Positions 35,628 to 43,919 of a stretch of DNA of 64,000 bases are shown piece after piece. Within the stretch, counting starts at the first letter, position 1. Every line of letters begins with the position of its first letter. Origin of the DNA: Desulfocapsa sp. (GTDB taxonomy: Bacteria > Desulfobacterota > Desulfobulbia > Desulfobulbales > Desulfocapsaceae); the NCBI GenBank assembly GCA_013792135.1, contig VMSP01000023.1, positions 22,422 to 86,421 of the forward strand. Reading direction: 5' to 3'. The notes under the pieces were generated by a model. It searched no databases. It had not been told where the DNA came from and saw only the letters and a program-made list of their open reading frames with translations. Position numbers and translations under genes: made by a program.

Positions 35628-36510
35628 TCAACTCGTCCTTCAGGCAATGAAAAATAAGGCTGAACTTGCGCCGTTGCTTGTGGTGGTTGAGAAAGAACTT
35701 CTTCATCACGATATCATTCGCGAAATGAGTGCAGCCGGGCTTCTCGATAGCCTGACCTTTATCGGCGGGACTTGCCTGCGGGCCTGTTATGGCTCTAATC
35801 GGTTGAGTGAGGATCTGGAATTTACGGGGGGAAAGAACTTCAACCGTGCGACGCTGAGCGATTTGGCTTCTATTCTTGTTGACAGGCTGGAAGCGAAATA
35901 TGGTTTGCATGTTACGGTGGGTGAGCCGAAGAAAGATACGGGGAATGTTGATACCTGGAAGATGAGCATTGTCACCCGACCGGAACAAAAATCGCTGCCT
36001 TCCCAAAGAATAAATATCGATATTTGTACCCTGCCCAGCCATGATAGGCGTCCTATGATGTTGCGCAACCATTATGGTGTCGAGATGGGAACCTCCGGCC
36101 TGATCATTCAGGCGCAAAGCCGGGAAGAAATCCTGGCTGATAAACTTGTTGCCCTGGCCTTACGAGCAAGCCGGCTTAAAAATCGTGATCTTTGGGATAT
36201 TGTATGGCTTAAGCAGCAAGGTGTTGATCTGCCGCTTGCTTTGATCCCGAAAAAGATTCTGGATCGTCATCGGAGTACGGCAGAATTTCTGGATTTGCTG
36301 AATGAACGTAAGTCCAAATTACAGATGGATGCAGTGTTGCGCACTGATTTTATTCAAGAAATGAGAAGATTCCTGCCAGCTCACATCGTGGTGGAAACGA
36401 TTGAGAAGGAAGCGTTCTGGTCTTATCTGACCAGCGTTGTCTGCGCGGAATGTGAACAGGTGGCGCAGTCGCTCGGGAACGTTTCTGAACCACCCAGGTT
36501 TAAGATGTAA
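35614..36510 (+). CDS. AbiEii-family nucleotidyltransferase toxin
   Basis: The 298-residue protein belongs to PF08843. It carries the nucleotidyltransferase motif GGTCLRACYG (the family GGTALR form) followed by SEDLEF, where the family usually has SxDLDF, so the second metal-binding Asp is Glu. INIDIC follows at about residue 135 and ILADKLVALALR...LKNRDLWDI in the C-terminal half. Known members block translation by adding nucleotides to tRNA acceptor ends. The ATG at 35614 is preferred over TTG 35596 and ATG 35605 because GGA lies about 11 bases upstream and family members start with a similar MNLFDxLV. Confidence 0.9.
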   Translation: MNLFDQLVLQAMKNKAELAPLLVVVEKELLHHDIIREMSAAGLLDSLTFIGGTCLRACYGSNRLSEDLEFTGGKNFNRATLSDLASILVDRLEAKYGLHVTVGEPKKDTGNVDTWKMSIVTRPEQKSLPSQRINIDICTLPSHDRRPMMLRNHYGVEMGTSGLIIQAQSREEILADKLVALALRASRLKNRDLWDIVWLKQQGVDLPLALIPKKILDRHRSTAEFLDLLNERKSKLQMDAVLRTDFIQEMRRFLPAHIVVETIEKEAFWSYLTSVVCAECEQVAQSLGNVSEPPRFKM

Positions 36511-37065
36511 GCTATGGAGAGAGGCGGTTCCTGTCTTAGCGATCTGAGGCGGGGTTCAGGTGCTGTGGCCATTTCCGTGATGTGAGAAAGGCACGATTCT
36601 TGTAAACGTGTAAACGCATACTCGATGGCAGTATTGTCCGGTTTAGTTTTTGCAAAAGTCCCCCTCCTTCCTTTTAAGGAGGGGTTAGGGGTGGTTACTT
36701 TTGATCTTCATCAATCTTAACCACCCCCAGCCCCTCCTTAACAACAGGAGGGGGGCCAAAACCTTCATCCACAGAGTTGATCACCAAGTTTTTGGAATTT
36801 GTGAAAACCTACGGACAACACTGAATTTTTTCAGGATATGTGTTCAAGGAGAGCGGGAGTATAAAAGATTCTTGAAGGGGCCACTTCGAGGGACGCTACC
36901 CTTTATCACATTTGTTCACAATGTAGCCGGATTTTTGGATGAGCCTGCAAAGCAGCTACGATGTAAAGGTAGCATGGGCAGCAGTAGGCAAAGATATTGA
37001 GAAAAGCGTAAAGCCCAGAGAATTGCTGGGGCTTAATTAAAAGAAAAGGGTGGACAGGGGGGGGG
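36511..37065. other. gene-free stretch with repeats between abiE and hip genes
   Basis: No gene is supported in these 555 bases. They hold the CAGTATTGTCCGG element (36629-36823), a partial GGGACGCTACCC word (36889-36901) and a G-run (37058-37065). Short frames present are not supported by ribosome-binding sites or by recognisable sequence. Confidence 0.7.
36629..36823. mobile_element. second CAGTATTGTCCGG element
   Basis: The left end is CAGTATTGTCCGGTTTAG and the right end, on the other strand, CAGTGTTGTCCGTAGG. The inner CCCCTCCTT/AAGGAGGGG and TGGTT/AACCA blocks are as in the element at 1263-1469, in the opposite orientation. It is 195 bases long, without a gene or clear target duplication. 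Confidence 0.6.
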
Positions 37066-37127
37066 TTGAAATCTTTTTGTCTCTTTGATATAGTAAGATA
37101 CATCTTAGTCGAGGTCTGATATATCAA
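37066..37127 (+). promoter_or_regulatory. promoter and operators of the hipBA pair
   Basis: TTGAAA (37066-37071), 17 bases and TATAGT (37089-37094) predict a start near 37101, giving a 36-base leader with AAGGAG before the hipB ATG. TAAGAT-AC-ATCTTA (37094-37107) is palindromic, and TTGATATA (37085-37092) pairs with TATATCAA (37120-37127). These are likely HipB sites covering the -10 region and the transcript start. Confidence 0.7.
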
Positions 37128-37136
37128 GGAGCATAA

Positions 37137-37448
37137 ATGAGTGTCATCGAATACCTGACAAAATCGCTGAAGTCAGCTCGCCAGGAGAAAAATCTGAGCC
37201 AAAGGGCGTTAAGCCTGAAAACAGGAATACAGCAGACTCAGATATCCAGAATTGAGAGCGATCAAGCCGATCTCAGAGTCTCTACACTGGTAGCGCTGGC
37301 CAGGTCACTTGAGCTGGAGCTTGTGCTGATACCTCGTTCACTGTTGCCCGCAGTCAACAGTATCACTCAGAAAAAGAGCAACAGCGACAACAGTTCAACG
37401 GCGCCAGAGCCAGCCTACCAGCTAGGCAGTGGAGTCGATGATGAGTAG
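37137..37448 (+). CDS. hipB: HipB-like antitoxin
   Basis: The 103-residue protein carries an Xre helix-turn-helix (about 9-65: LKSARQEKNLSQRALSLKTG, QQTQISRIESDQADLRVSTL). A flexible Ser/Asn-rich tail follows. AAGGAG lies eight bases before the ATG. It overlaps hipA by eight bases. It would repress the operon and inhibit the kinase. Confidence 0.9.
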   Translation: MSVIEYLTKSLKSARQEKNLSQRALSLKTGIQQTQISRIESDQADLRVSTLVALARSLELELVLIPRSLLPAVNSITQKKSNSDNSSTAPEPAYQLGSGVDDE

Positions 37449-38670
37449 CCCGCTGGTGCTGGACGTTGCACTTTATGGCAGGCGTATCGGCACACTCACA
37501 CTCCTGCCGGGAGATCAGACACTCTTTGTCTTTGAACAGGAGTATGTGGGTGATCAGCAACGACCTGCATTGAGCCTCTCATTCAAGGATGTGATGGGAG
37601 AACTCATCACCGATATTCGACGGACCCGATCTCGCCTTCCTCCCTTCTTCTCCAATCTGTTGCCGGAAGGAGCGTTGCTGGAATATCTGGCAACGAAAAC
37701 CGGTATCAATCCAAGGCGTGAGTTTTTTCTGCTTTGGATGTTGGGAGAAGATCTTCCAGGAGCCATTACCATCCGTGCTGCTGATGGGACGACTCCGATT
37801 CTGGAACGGGAGGAAAACAAAGAGAGTGAGGAGCAGTCGCAGGGGGCTGAGTATCACTTCTCCCTGGCCGGTGTCCAACTTAAATTCTCCGGTATGGTGA
37901 ATGCTGCAGGGGGAGCAACCATTCCGGCGGCAGGAGTCGGTGGCTCCTGGATCATCAAGTTTCCTTCTGCAATTTTTGATAGGGTTCCGGAAAATGAATT
38001 TGCCATGATGGAGCTGGCCCGGGCAATTGGGATTAATGTTCCTGAGGTGCGCCTGATTCCATTGCCGGCAATCCAGGGAGTCCCGCAAAGCCGCCGGCAA
38101 CAGGGTGGAAATCAAGCGCTGGCAGTGAAACGGTTTGATCGAAGCGACAGCGGCGAAAGAGTACACATTGAGGATTTTGCCCAGGTATTCGGGGTCTACC
38201 CGGAAAAGAAATATGAAAGGGCCAGTTATCGTAACCTTGCAGAGGTCATCTGGCTGGAGATCGGAGAGAGCGGCCTGACGGAATTCATCCGCAGATTGGT
38301 ATTCAATACTCTGATCGGAAATGGAGACATGCACCTGAAAAACTGGTCACTGATCTATCCAGACAGAAGAGCGGCTCAACTCTCTCCGGGCTATGATTTC
38401 GTTTCAACCATCGCCTACCTCCCTGATGAAAAACTTGCTTTGAAACTGGGACATTCCAAACAAATGACAGACCTTGGTCTGGATGAGCTCGCCTGGTTTG
38501 CCGCCAAGGCACGGCTACCAGAGAGGCTGGTACTGGATACCGCAAAAGAGACTGTGCGGAGGTTTCTTGAGGTGTGGCATCGCTCTCAAACTGCTGAACA
38601 AATAGACGAGAGCGTGAGAGTACCCATTCAACAACTGCTTAAGCATATACCTCTTGTCAGAGAGTTATGA
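37441..38670 (+). CDS. hipA: HipA-family serine/threonine kinase toxin
   Basis: The 409-residue protein has the HipA N-terminal subdomain (LDVALYGRRIGTL, LPPFFSNLLPEGALL), the SLAGVQLKFS loop, SWIIKFPS and NEFAMMELARAIGI of the kinase N-lobe, LAVKRFDRS, and the catalytic loop GNGDMHLKNWSL (Asp of the HxxGNxDxHxKN motif) followed by YDFVST for metal binding. HipA kinases phosphorylate tRNA synthetases and slow translation. The start ATG 37441 has GGAG six bases upstream; GTG 37429 and ATG 37438 are alternatives. Confidence 0.92.
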   Translation: MSSPLVLDVALYGRRIGTLTLLPGDQTLFVFEQEYVGDQQRPALSLSFKDVMGELITDIRRTRSRLPPFFSNLLPEGALLEYLATKTGINPRREFFLLWMLGEDLPGAITIRAADGTTPILEREENKESEEQSQGAEYHFSLAGVQLKFSGMVNAAGGATIPAAGVGGSWIIKFPSAIFDRVPENEFAMMELARAIGINVPEVRLIPLPAIQGVPQSRRQQGGNQALAVKRFDRSDSGERVHIEDFAQVFGVYPEKKYERASYRNLAEVIWLEIGESGLTEFIRRLVFNTLIGNGDMHLKNWSLIYPDRRAAQLSPGYDFVSTIAYLPDEKLALKLGHSKQMTDLGLDELAWFAAKARLPERLVLDTAKETVRRFLEVWHRSQTAEQIDESVRVPIQQLLKHIPLVREL

Positions 38671-38751
38671 AGAAAGGGCAGGGGCAATGGGTGACCCTGA
38701 AATGCCTGACCCTGAAAACGCCGAAAATGTTGAGAATGCAATTTCTTCGGT

Positions 38752-39254
38752 TCAGACACCTGAGTCTTTGATGTGACAAAGTTCGTAACTTGTGCTTCTT
38801 CCTTTTCCGGGACATTTTTGAAGAATATGTTTTTCGACAAGATCGCTTAGATCACGACTGGCTGTTACTTTGCTGCACTTCGTCAATCCTGCATATTTTC
38901 GAGTTGTCATCCCTCCTGCAAATCTTTCTCCGGCATCCAGCAGTACGGAAATAAGGCCATCCGCCTGGGCGTCCCACTCTGCGCATCTCCGGACAGACCG
39001 AGTCGCCTGCGGATTGATGCCCGAACTGAACTGCGGCGAAGGACTTCTCCTTCAATGGCAGATGTTTCCATAGCATCATCTGCCAGCACCTGCTCCTGAA
39101 CGGTCAGCTGTTCTTCGTTGTTCAGTGTGCGATAGATCGTATCCAATCTGCCTGCCAGTCGAGAAACAGCGCCTATGTCTGCGAGCAAGACACTGGCATC
39201 ATACGAAAATTCTGGCCAGTTGCTATTTTGCCATATCCAATGATTTGTTTGCAT
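38752..39254 (-). pseudogene. Fic-family gene remnant lacking the catalytic domain
   Basis: On the minus strand, an ATG at 39254 begins HWIWQNSNWPEFSYDAS, a DUF4172 N-terminus like that of the Fic gene at 29143, including the inhibitory motif TSAIEGE and RASIRRRLGL. After about 90 residues the frame is lost near 38970. In another frame the C-terminal winged helix follows (TTRKYAGLTKCSKVTASRD, GKGRSTSYEL) and ends at 38752. About 200 codons with the HPFxxGNGR motif are missing. It is a deletion derivative in the opposite orientation to its neighbours. Confidence 0.88.
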
Positions 39255-39465
39255 GGGTTAATCGTATCAATTCCTTTATGAATACGCAGGGAGATGAAAT
39301 GTCTTCTTCCACCTATCTCATATGGTATGCGAACTTACGCGCTGCCTGACCCGCGTTACTGTATGAGGTGATAGAAAAATGAGGGAACATTACTCGACGC
39401 GGCTTCTCAGTGTACTTCACCGTCAGGCATGTATGGAAGGAGCTAATTCGATGGATGTAAAAGAC

Positions 39466-39501
39466 TTGCCATATGTAACAATGCGCGTTACATTGTGACC
39501 A
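39466..39501 (+). promoter_or_regulatory. promoter and TGTAAC-N7-GTTACA operator before the second higB-like gene
   Basis: TTGCCA (39466-39471), 17 bases and TACATT (39489-39494) place the transcript start at about 39501, the toxin ATG, so a leaderless mRNA is predicted. TGTAAC (39474-39479) and GTTACA (39487-39492) form a perfect palindrome with a seven-base centre across the spacer and -10. The 210 bases before it (39255-39465) hold no supported gene. Confidence 0.72.
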
Positions 39502-39797
39502 TGATAAAAAACTTTCGGGATAAATGGTTAGAAATTTTTTTTGTTGAGGGGGCAAAAAGCAAGAAGATACCTTCGACGATCAGCGAAAGGCTTTTCAGAA
39601 AATTACAGATTCTTGATGATTCTACCTGCGATGCGGATTTACGATCCCCGCCGAGCAACCATTTTGAAAAATTGACCGGAAACCTTAACAACAGGTACTC
39701 AATCAGCATCAATGGCCAATGGGGGCTGATTTTCCAGTGGGACAATGACAGGGGAGAAGCTGAAAGCGTGTATCTTGACAATCACAGCTACAGATGA
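39501..39797 (+). CDS. HigB-1/RelE-type killer toxin
   Basis: The 98-residue protein matches the PF05015 (plasmid maintenance killer) pattern: IKNFRDKWLEIFFVEGAKSKKIP, LFRKLQILDDSTCDADLRSP, FEKLTGNLNNRYSISINGQW, LIFQWDNDRGEAESVYLDNH. The family is usually 92-95 residues. Toxin first, antitoxin ten bases downstream. The ATG at 39501 is chosen over GTG 39495 because the family begins MIKxF and the promoter fits. Confidence 0.92.
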   Translation: MIKNFRDKWLEIFFVEGAKSKKIPSTISERLFRKLQILDDSTCDADLRSPPSNHFEKLTGNLNNRYSISINGQWGLIFQWDNDRGEAESVYLDNHSYR

Positions 39798-39807
39798 GGA
39801 AGCAGAT

Positions 39808-40152
39808 ATGATCACGACAAAACAGCAACCGGTAACGGTTGGAGAAATGATAGTTACAGAGTTCCTGGAACCCTTAAGTCTTACCCAGGATGAACTGGCA
39901 AAGGCTATGATGGTAAGTCGAAAGACGGTCAACGAACTTTGCAACAACAAGCGGACGATTACTGTTGATACTGCTTTGATTATGGCAAAAGTTTTCGGGA
40001 ATACTGCAGATTTTTGGCTGAATCTGCAAAAGAGAAACGATATATGGAACGCAATGCACACCCCCAAACGCAAAGCAAGGATAGATCGTGTTCAGCCAAT
40101 CCAAAGGAATACCGGGGAAGTCTTACCTAATTCCAACAGCTCCCTACTCTGA
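39808..40152 (+). CDS. HigA-family antitoxin
   Basis: The 114-residue protein has the HigA pattern: PVTVGEMIVTEFLEPLSLTQ, an HTH (LAKAMMVSRKTVNELCNNKR) and FGNTADFWLNLQKRNDIW. GAGGAAG lies before the ATG at 39808; the longer open frame from 39745 overlaps the toxin and is not needed. It ends the toxin-antitoxin island. Confidence 0.92.
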   Translation: MITTKQQPVTVGEMIVTEFLEPLSLTQDELAKAMMVSRKTVNELCNNKRTITVDTALIMAKVFGNTADFWLNLQKRNDIWNAMHTPKRKARIDRVQPIQRNTGEVLPNSNSSLL

Positions 40153-40163
40153 TAATGACTTGA

Positions 40164-40202
40164 AGGGTACCCTGAAAAGAATAAGAGTACGCTACCCTTT
40201 TT
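40164..40202. repeat. degenerate AGGGTA...GTACGCTACCCTTTTTTT hairpin
   Basis: AAGGGTACCCTGAAAAG and AGAGTACGCTACCCTTTTTT are part of the GGGACGCTACCC family seen at 30264. The AAGGGTA arm can pair with TACCCTT followed by seven T residues, so it may also end transcription from the higBA operon. Confidence 0.5.
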
Positions 40203-40248
40203 TTGTCTCTTGAAGAATTTCCCCTTAGCCGGATATTGCTGAAATAAT

Positions 40249-42756
40249 ATGGTCAAATCTGTAACTATTTGCATATTCTTAATCATCTTTTGCTATGCAG
40301 TGGTTCCCTGCCAGGCAGAGACTGTTCGTGGAATGTACGGGGTCTCTTCTGGTGACCATGGAAAAGATGTGCAACAGCTTCAGGCTGCTCATGTGACCGC
40401 TGTTTTTGTTCCTCCTGATCTGCAGACAATTCAATATTTCAAAAATGCTGGATTTCAGGTCTATCTGACCCTGAATGTTTTCGGTGGGTCAGAGGCCTGG
40501 AAGAAATATCCGGATTCTGTGCCCCTTACTGCCTCCGGTACGGCTGTTTCTTCTCATCATGGGGGCATCTGTCCGACCCATTTCCCCTGGCGTGAAGAAC
40601 GCCTGGCCCTTTTGGCCTCCTGGTTGAAAGAGTATGGGACGGCTGAGGGTATTGACGGCGTATGGCTGGATTTTCTCAGATATCCAGGGCGCTGGGAAGA
40701 GAAACAACCAGAAATCCCTGACACCTGTTATTGTCCACGTTGTCTGGAACTCTTTCAGATTGAAAAGGGTGTTGATATCCCTGATTCGTTATCTGTTTCA
40801 GAAACGGCAGACTGGATACATACGCATGCCGAAGCAAAATGGCGGCAATGGAAACAGGAACAGATCAGTTCCTTTGTTCGTGATGCGCGTTCCGTGGTGG
40901 ACAAGGCAGAGGGCAGAAAAAAAATCAAGCTTGGTGTTTTCCTGGTCCCCTGGACTCAAGGAGAACGACAGGGGGCCGTGCTAACACATCTGGCCCAGGA
41001 CGCAAGCCGGATTGCAAGATACGCGGATGTCTTGTCGCCTATGGTCTATCATGAAATGGTGGGTCAGCCTGTGGAATGGGTCAGGGATATCAGCGAATAT
41101 TTTCTGGAGATGACGAAAAAGTCTGTCTGGCCGATTATTCAGGCAGGTGATGTCACAGCGGATGAATTTGCCCAAGCCGTGCAATCTGTTTCCCAAAGCG
41201 GAGCTGAAGGTCTTCTTGTTTATAGTTTCTCTCACATGCAGGAGCGTTTGTGGCCGTTGCTGAAAAAATTTGAGGCAAGGAAAAACCTTCTTGTAAATTC
41301 GGCATTGATGATCGATCCCGCTGGCAAAAAGCAGGTGCCGGCCTCATGGCAACAAGGTGATGCTGCTGTTTATGACAGCAAGGTTCTCTTTCAACCTGGG
41401 ACAGAAAAAAACAGTGGCATGCTGGGGATTACTGCCGGCCTTGATCGTCGGGGAGTATGGAAGACAGCGTTGCCTACGTGTGACCCCGGGGAAACATACC
41501 GGTTCTCAGCAGACTTCTTTCGAGAAGAGCTTCAGGGGACTGCTTATCCGGAGATTGAGGTATGGGGCCGTCACTATCTGCTCAATACCCATCGTGTTGT
41601 CGGACAATTTCAAAACCTCCGCATGTCCGTTCAGTGTCCTCAAGAGCTGAAGGAATCTGAGAATATTTTTTCTTTTCAAAACAGTTATCCCGGGACGACG
41701 TTCTGGTTACGGAACCCTGAATTGGTTGCAGAGTTTCCTCGGCAGGTTAGGCAGGATTTTACTGACGATGCCGGTTTCTTCCCGATTGGTGCCTATGGTG
41801 CCAGTGTCGAAAATATCCCGCTGATGCAGGCAATGGGATTGAACAGTGCTGTTATCCGCATGAATGGAAAATCCATCGACGCATGTATTGATAATGGCAT
41901 GCATTGCCTTCTCTCCGTCCCCCATGAACCTGAAGAGCTGCTCCTGGCTGTCAACGCTCTAGCTGATCGTGTGCACAAGGGCAGGTTCAGTTTTTATGTC
42001 AATGATGAGCCGGGAATTCATTCATTTCCTCGTTGGAAGGCTCAGGATATTCAGAGGATTCTTCATGATCGGTTTCCAGGAATTCCAACATCGATGGCAA
42101 TAGTGCGGCCGCAGTCCATTCCGGATTATAGTGGAAGTTCTGACTACTTCATGCTCGATCAATATCCCGTTCCTTTCATGCCCATGACCTGGCTTTCTGA
42201 GTCAATGGATCAAGCGGCAGCTTCTGTCGGCAGGAATCGTCTGCAATCGGTGATCCAGGCATTTGGCGGCAGTGAGTGGAGTTCTGCCGGCTGGCCGAGA
42301 CTGCCTGATTTTGAGGAAATGAATTGTCTTGCCTTTCTCTCCGTCATCCATGGCAGCAGAGGCGTCTATTTTTATACATTTCCGATTATTGCCGCCGATG
42401 AGCAGGGGAAAAAAGATTTTCAGCGAGTGGTCGGACGTTTACAGAAGATGCTTCCCTGGTTGGAAAGAATAAACCAGCCTGAACCCGTTGCCATTGCAAT
42501 GCTGTCAGCGAACAGGTTTGACCCGAAAGGAAATCCGGCAGTGCATTGTGTCTATAAGAAGAATGATTCAAAACAGATGCTGCTTTGCGTAAATACCCTG
42601 TCGACCTATACCATGGCTTCTGTGTCACTTCCGGCGGCAGGGAAATCTGTCTGGTGGGAATTCTTTGATGGCAGTAAGGCGATGGCGGTCAATGGTGCTC
42701 TGCAGCTTGATTTTCTTCCCCTGGAAGTAAAGGCCTATGTGAATCAGGAGAAATGA
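40249..42756 (+). CDS. secreted protein with two glycosidase-like barrels
   Basis: The 835-residue protein has a signal peptide (about 1-23, ending VVPCQA). Residues about 25-345 look like a TIM-barrel glycoside-hydrolase domain of the GH10-like/DUF4015 kind (YLTLNVFGGSEAW, GIDGVWLDFLRYPGRW, DVLSPMVYHEMVGQP, GLLVYSFSHM). A beta-rich region follows (about 350-500), then a second barrel (about 510-760: FFPIGAYGASVENIPLMQAM, FSFYVNDEPG, DYFMLDQYPVP, GSRGVYFYTF), with a C-terminal beta-sandwich. WLDFLRYP and NDEPG hold candidate acidic catalytic residues. The substrate is unknown; it could act on the cell's own polysaccharide. Confidence 0.7.
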   Translation: MVKSVTICIFLIIFCYAVVPCQAETVRGMYGVSSGDHGKDVQQLQAAHVTAVFVPPDLQTIQYFKNAGFQVYLTLNVFGGSEAWKKYPDSVPLTASGTAVSSHHGGICPTHFPWREERLALLASWLKEYGTAEGIDGVWLDFLRYPGRWEEKQPEIPDTCYCPRCLELFQIEKGVDIPDSLSVSETADWIHTHAEAKWRQWKQEQISSFVRDARSVVDKAEGRKKIKLGVFLVPWTQGERQGAVLTHLAQDASRIARYADVLSPMVYHEMVGQPVEWVRDISEYFLEMTKKSVWPIIQAGDVTADEFAQAVQSVSQSGAEGLLVYSFSHMQERLWPLLKKFEARKNLLVNSALMIDPAGKKQVPASWQQGDAAVYDSKVLFQPGTEKNSGMLGITAGLDRRGVWKTALPTCDPGETYRFSADFFREELQGTAYPEIEVWGRHYLLNTHRVVGQFQNLRMSVQCPQELKESENIFSFQNSYPGTTFWLRNPELVAEFPRQVRQDFTDDAGFFPIGAYGASVENIPLMQAMGLNSAVIRMNGKSIDACIDNGMHCLLSVPHEPEELLLAVNALADRVHKGRFSFYVNDEPGIHSFPRWKAQDIQRILHDRFPGIPTSMAIVRPQSIPDYSGSSDYFMLDQYPVPFMPMTWLSESMDQAAASVGRNRLQSVIQAFGGSEWSSAGWPRLPDFEEMNCLAFLSVIHGSRGVYFYTFPIIAADEQGKKDFQRVVGRLQKMLPWLERINQPEPVAIAMLSANRFDPKGNPAVHCVYKKNDSKQMLLCVNTLSTYTMASVSLPAAGKSVWWEFFDGSKAMAVNGALQLDFLPLEVKAYVNQEK

Positions 42757-42776
42757 TAGCCAGATCCGGTCAGGAT

Positions 42777-43919
42777 TTAGTCCTCGGCTTCTTTTGCGCC
42801 TAATGCTACAGTTGTTGACATTTTTTGACCGTCACGGAGAAACTGCAGGGTGATAGTGGTCCCTGGTGCGCTCAGGGCAATACGATTACGAAGATCGGCG
42901 GCTCCGGCAATGCCGATATCATTCATGGATACTATCAGGTCTTCTACTTGCAGAGAGCTTGAGGCCGGAGAGTTTTCTCTGATTTTACTGACAAGGGCGG
43001 CATTGTTGGCATTGCTGTTCAACTTCTTTGCTTTGAGTAGAGTGGGGCTGATATCCTTGAGGGCTACCCCTAACCATGCCCTGGTCATTTTTCCGTCCTT
43101 TTGTAATCGCTCCGCAATGATGTTAGCCATATTGATCGGAATAGCAAAGCCAACCCCCATGTAGCCACCGGTTTGTGTCATAAAGGCAGTGTTTATGCCG
43201 ATTACCTGGCCATGAATGTTGAGAAGAGGGCCTCCTGAATTGCCGGGGTTGATGGCAGCATCGGTCTGGATGAAATCTTCGTATTCGCTGATGCCGACAC
43301 TGCTTCGCCCCGTGGCGCTGATAATTCCGGCGGTAACTGTTTGTATCATCTCAAAAGGAGATCCTATGGCTATCGCCCATTCCCCGACTTTGAGTGATGA
43401 TGAGTCACCTAGGGATATTACCGGAAGGTCCTCTGCCTCAATTTTTATCAAAGCTACATCCGATTTCTGATCCTGACCGATTATTCTGGCAGTAAATTCA
43501 CGCTTGTCTATAAGACGAACTGTTACTTCCTCTGCGTTGTTGATAACATGAGAGTTGGTGAGAATGTACCCGTTGTTATTGATAATAAATCCAGATCCAT
43601 GGGCATAGGTCGTTTGTTTGTCTCTGGTGTCAGGGACATTGTTTGTTCCTTCTCCAAAGAAATTATTCAGGAGGGGGTCGTTGAAGAATTCTTTCGAGGC
43701 ATTTCTCTCGGCGGTGTTGTCTGCGGTCACTTTTTTTACATAGACATAGACAACAGCATCTTTGGCCTTCTGGCTGACAGCCTGAAATGCTTCGGCCGTG
43801 TCAATGAGTGTTGCTATTTTGGCGTCAATATTGTCTGCGCCAATGCTGGTAAAGGGGATCAGAGGGATGGTAATAACTAGAAAAATAGAAAGAAGTGTTC
43901 TGATTTGCAGTGAATTCAT
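42777..43919 (-). CDS. HtrA/Deg-family periplasmic serine protease, single PDZ
   Basis: The 380-residue protein has an N-terminal signal or anchor (about 8-28). The trypsin-like domain has the catalytic triad H124 (ILTNSHVI), D154 (KSDVALIKI) and S228 (NPGNSGGPLL). One PDZ domain lies at about 280-375 (AWLGVALKD, SLQVEDLIVSMNDIGI). A single PDZ is closer to DegS than to DegP. The insert at about 75-100 (KEFFNDPLLNNFFGEG) is the LA loop. It is convergent with the glycosidase-like gene, 20 bases away. It degrades or senses misfolded envelope proteins. Confidence 0.92.
   Translation of the reverse strand: MNSLQIRTLLSIFLVITIPLIPFTSIGADNIDAKIATLIDTAEAFQAVSQKAKDAVVYVYVKKVTADNTAERNASKEFFNDPLLNNFFGEGTNNVPDTRDKQTTYAHGSGFIINNNGYILTNSHVINNAEEVTVRLIDKREFTARIIGQDQKSDVALIKIEAEDLPVISLGDSSSLKVGEWAIAIGSPFEMIQTVTAGIISATGRSSVGISEYEDFIQTDAAINPGNSGGPLLNIHGQVIGINTAFMTQTGGYMGVGFAIPINMANIIAERLQKDGKMTRAWLGVALKDISPTLLKAKKLNSNANNAALVSKIRENSPASSSLQVEDLIVSMNDIGIAGAADLRNRIALSAPGTTITLQFLRDGQKMSTTVALGAKEAED

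Noticed and set aside
25660..36510. The module array as a mobile integron or an ordinary composite transposon
   Set aside because: No integrase or transposase gene is seen in it, no flanking insertion sequences bracket it, and the repeated unit is a housekeeping-type gene end with variable left joints.
36701..37000. A 99-codon frame between abiE and hip genes
   Set aside because: It begins inside an inverted-repeat element, has no ribosome-binding site and shows no family pattern.
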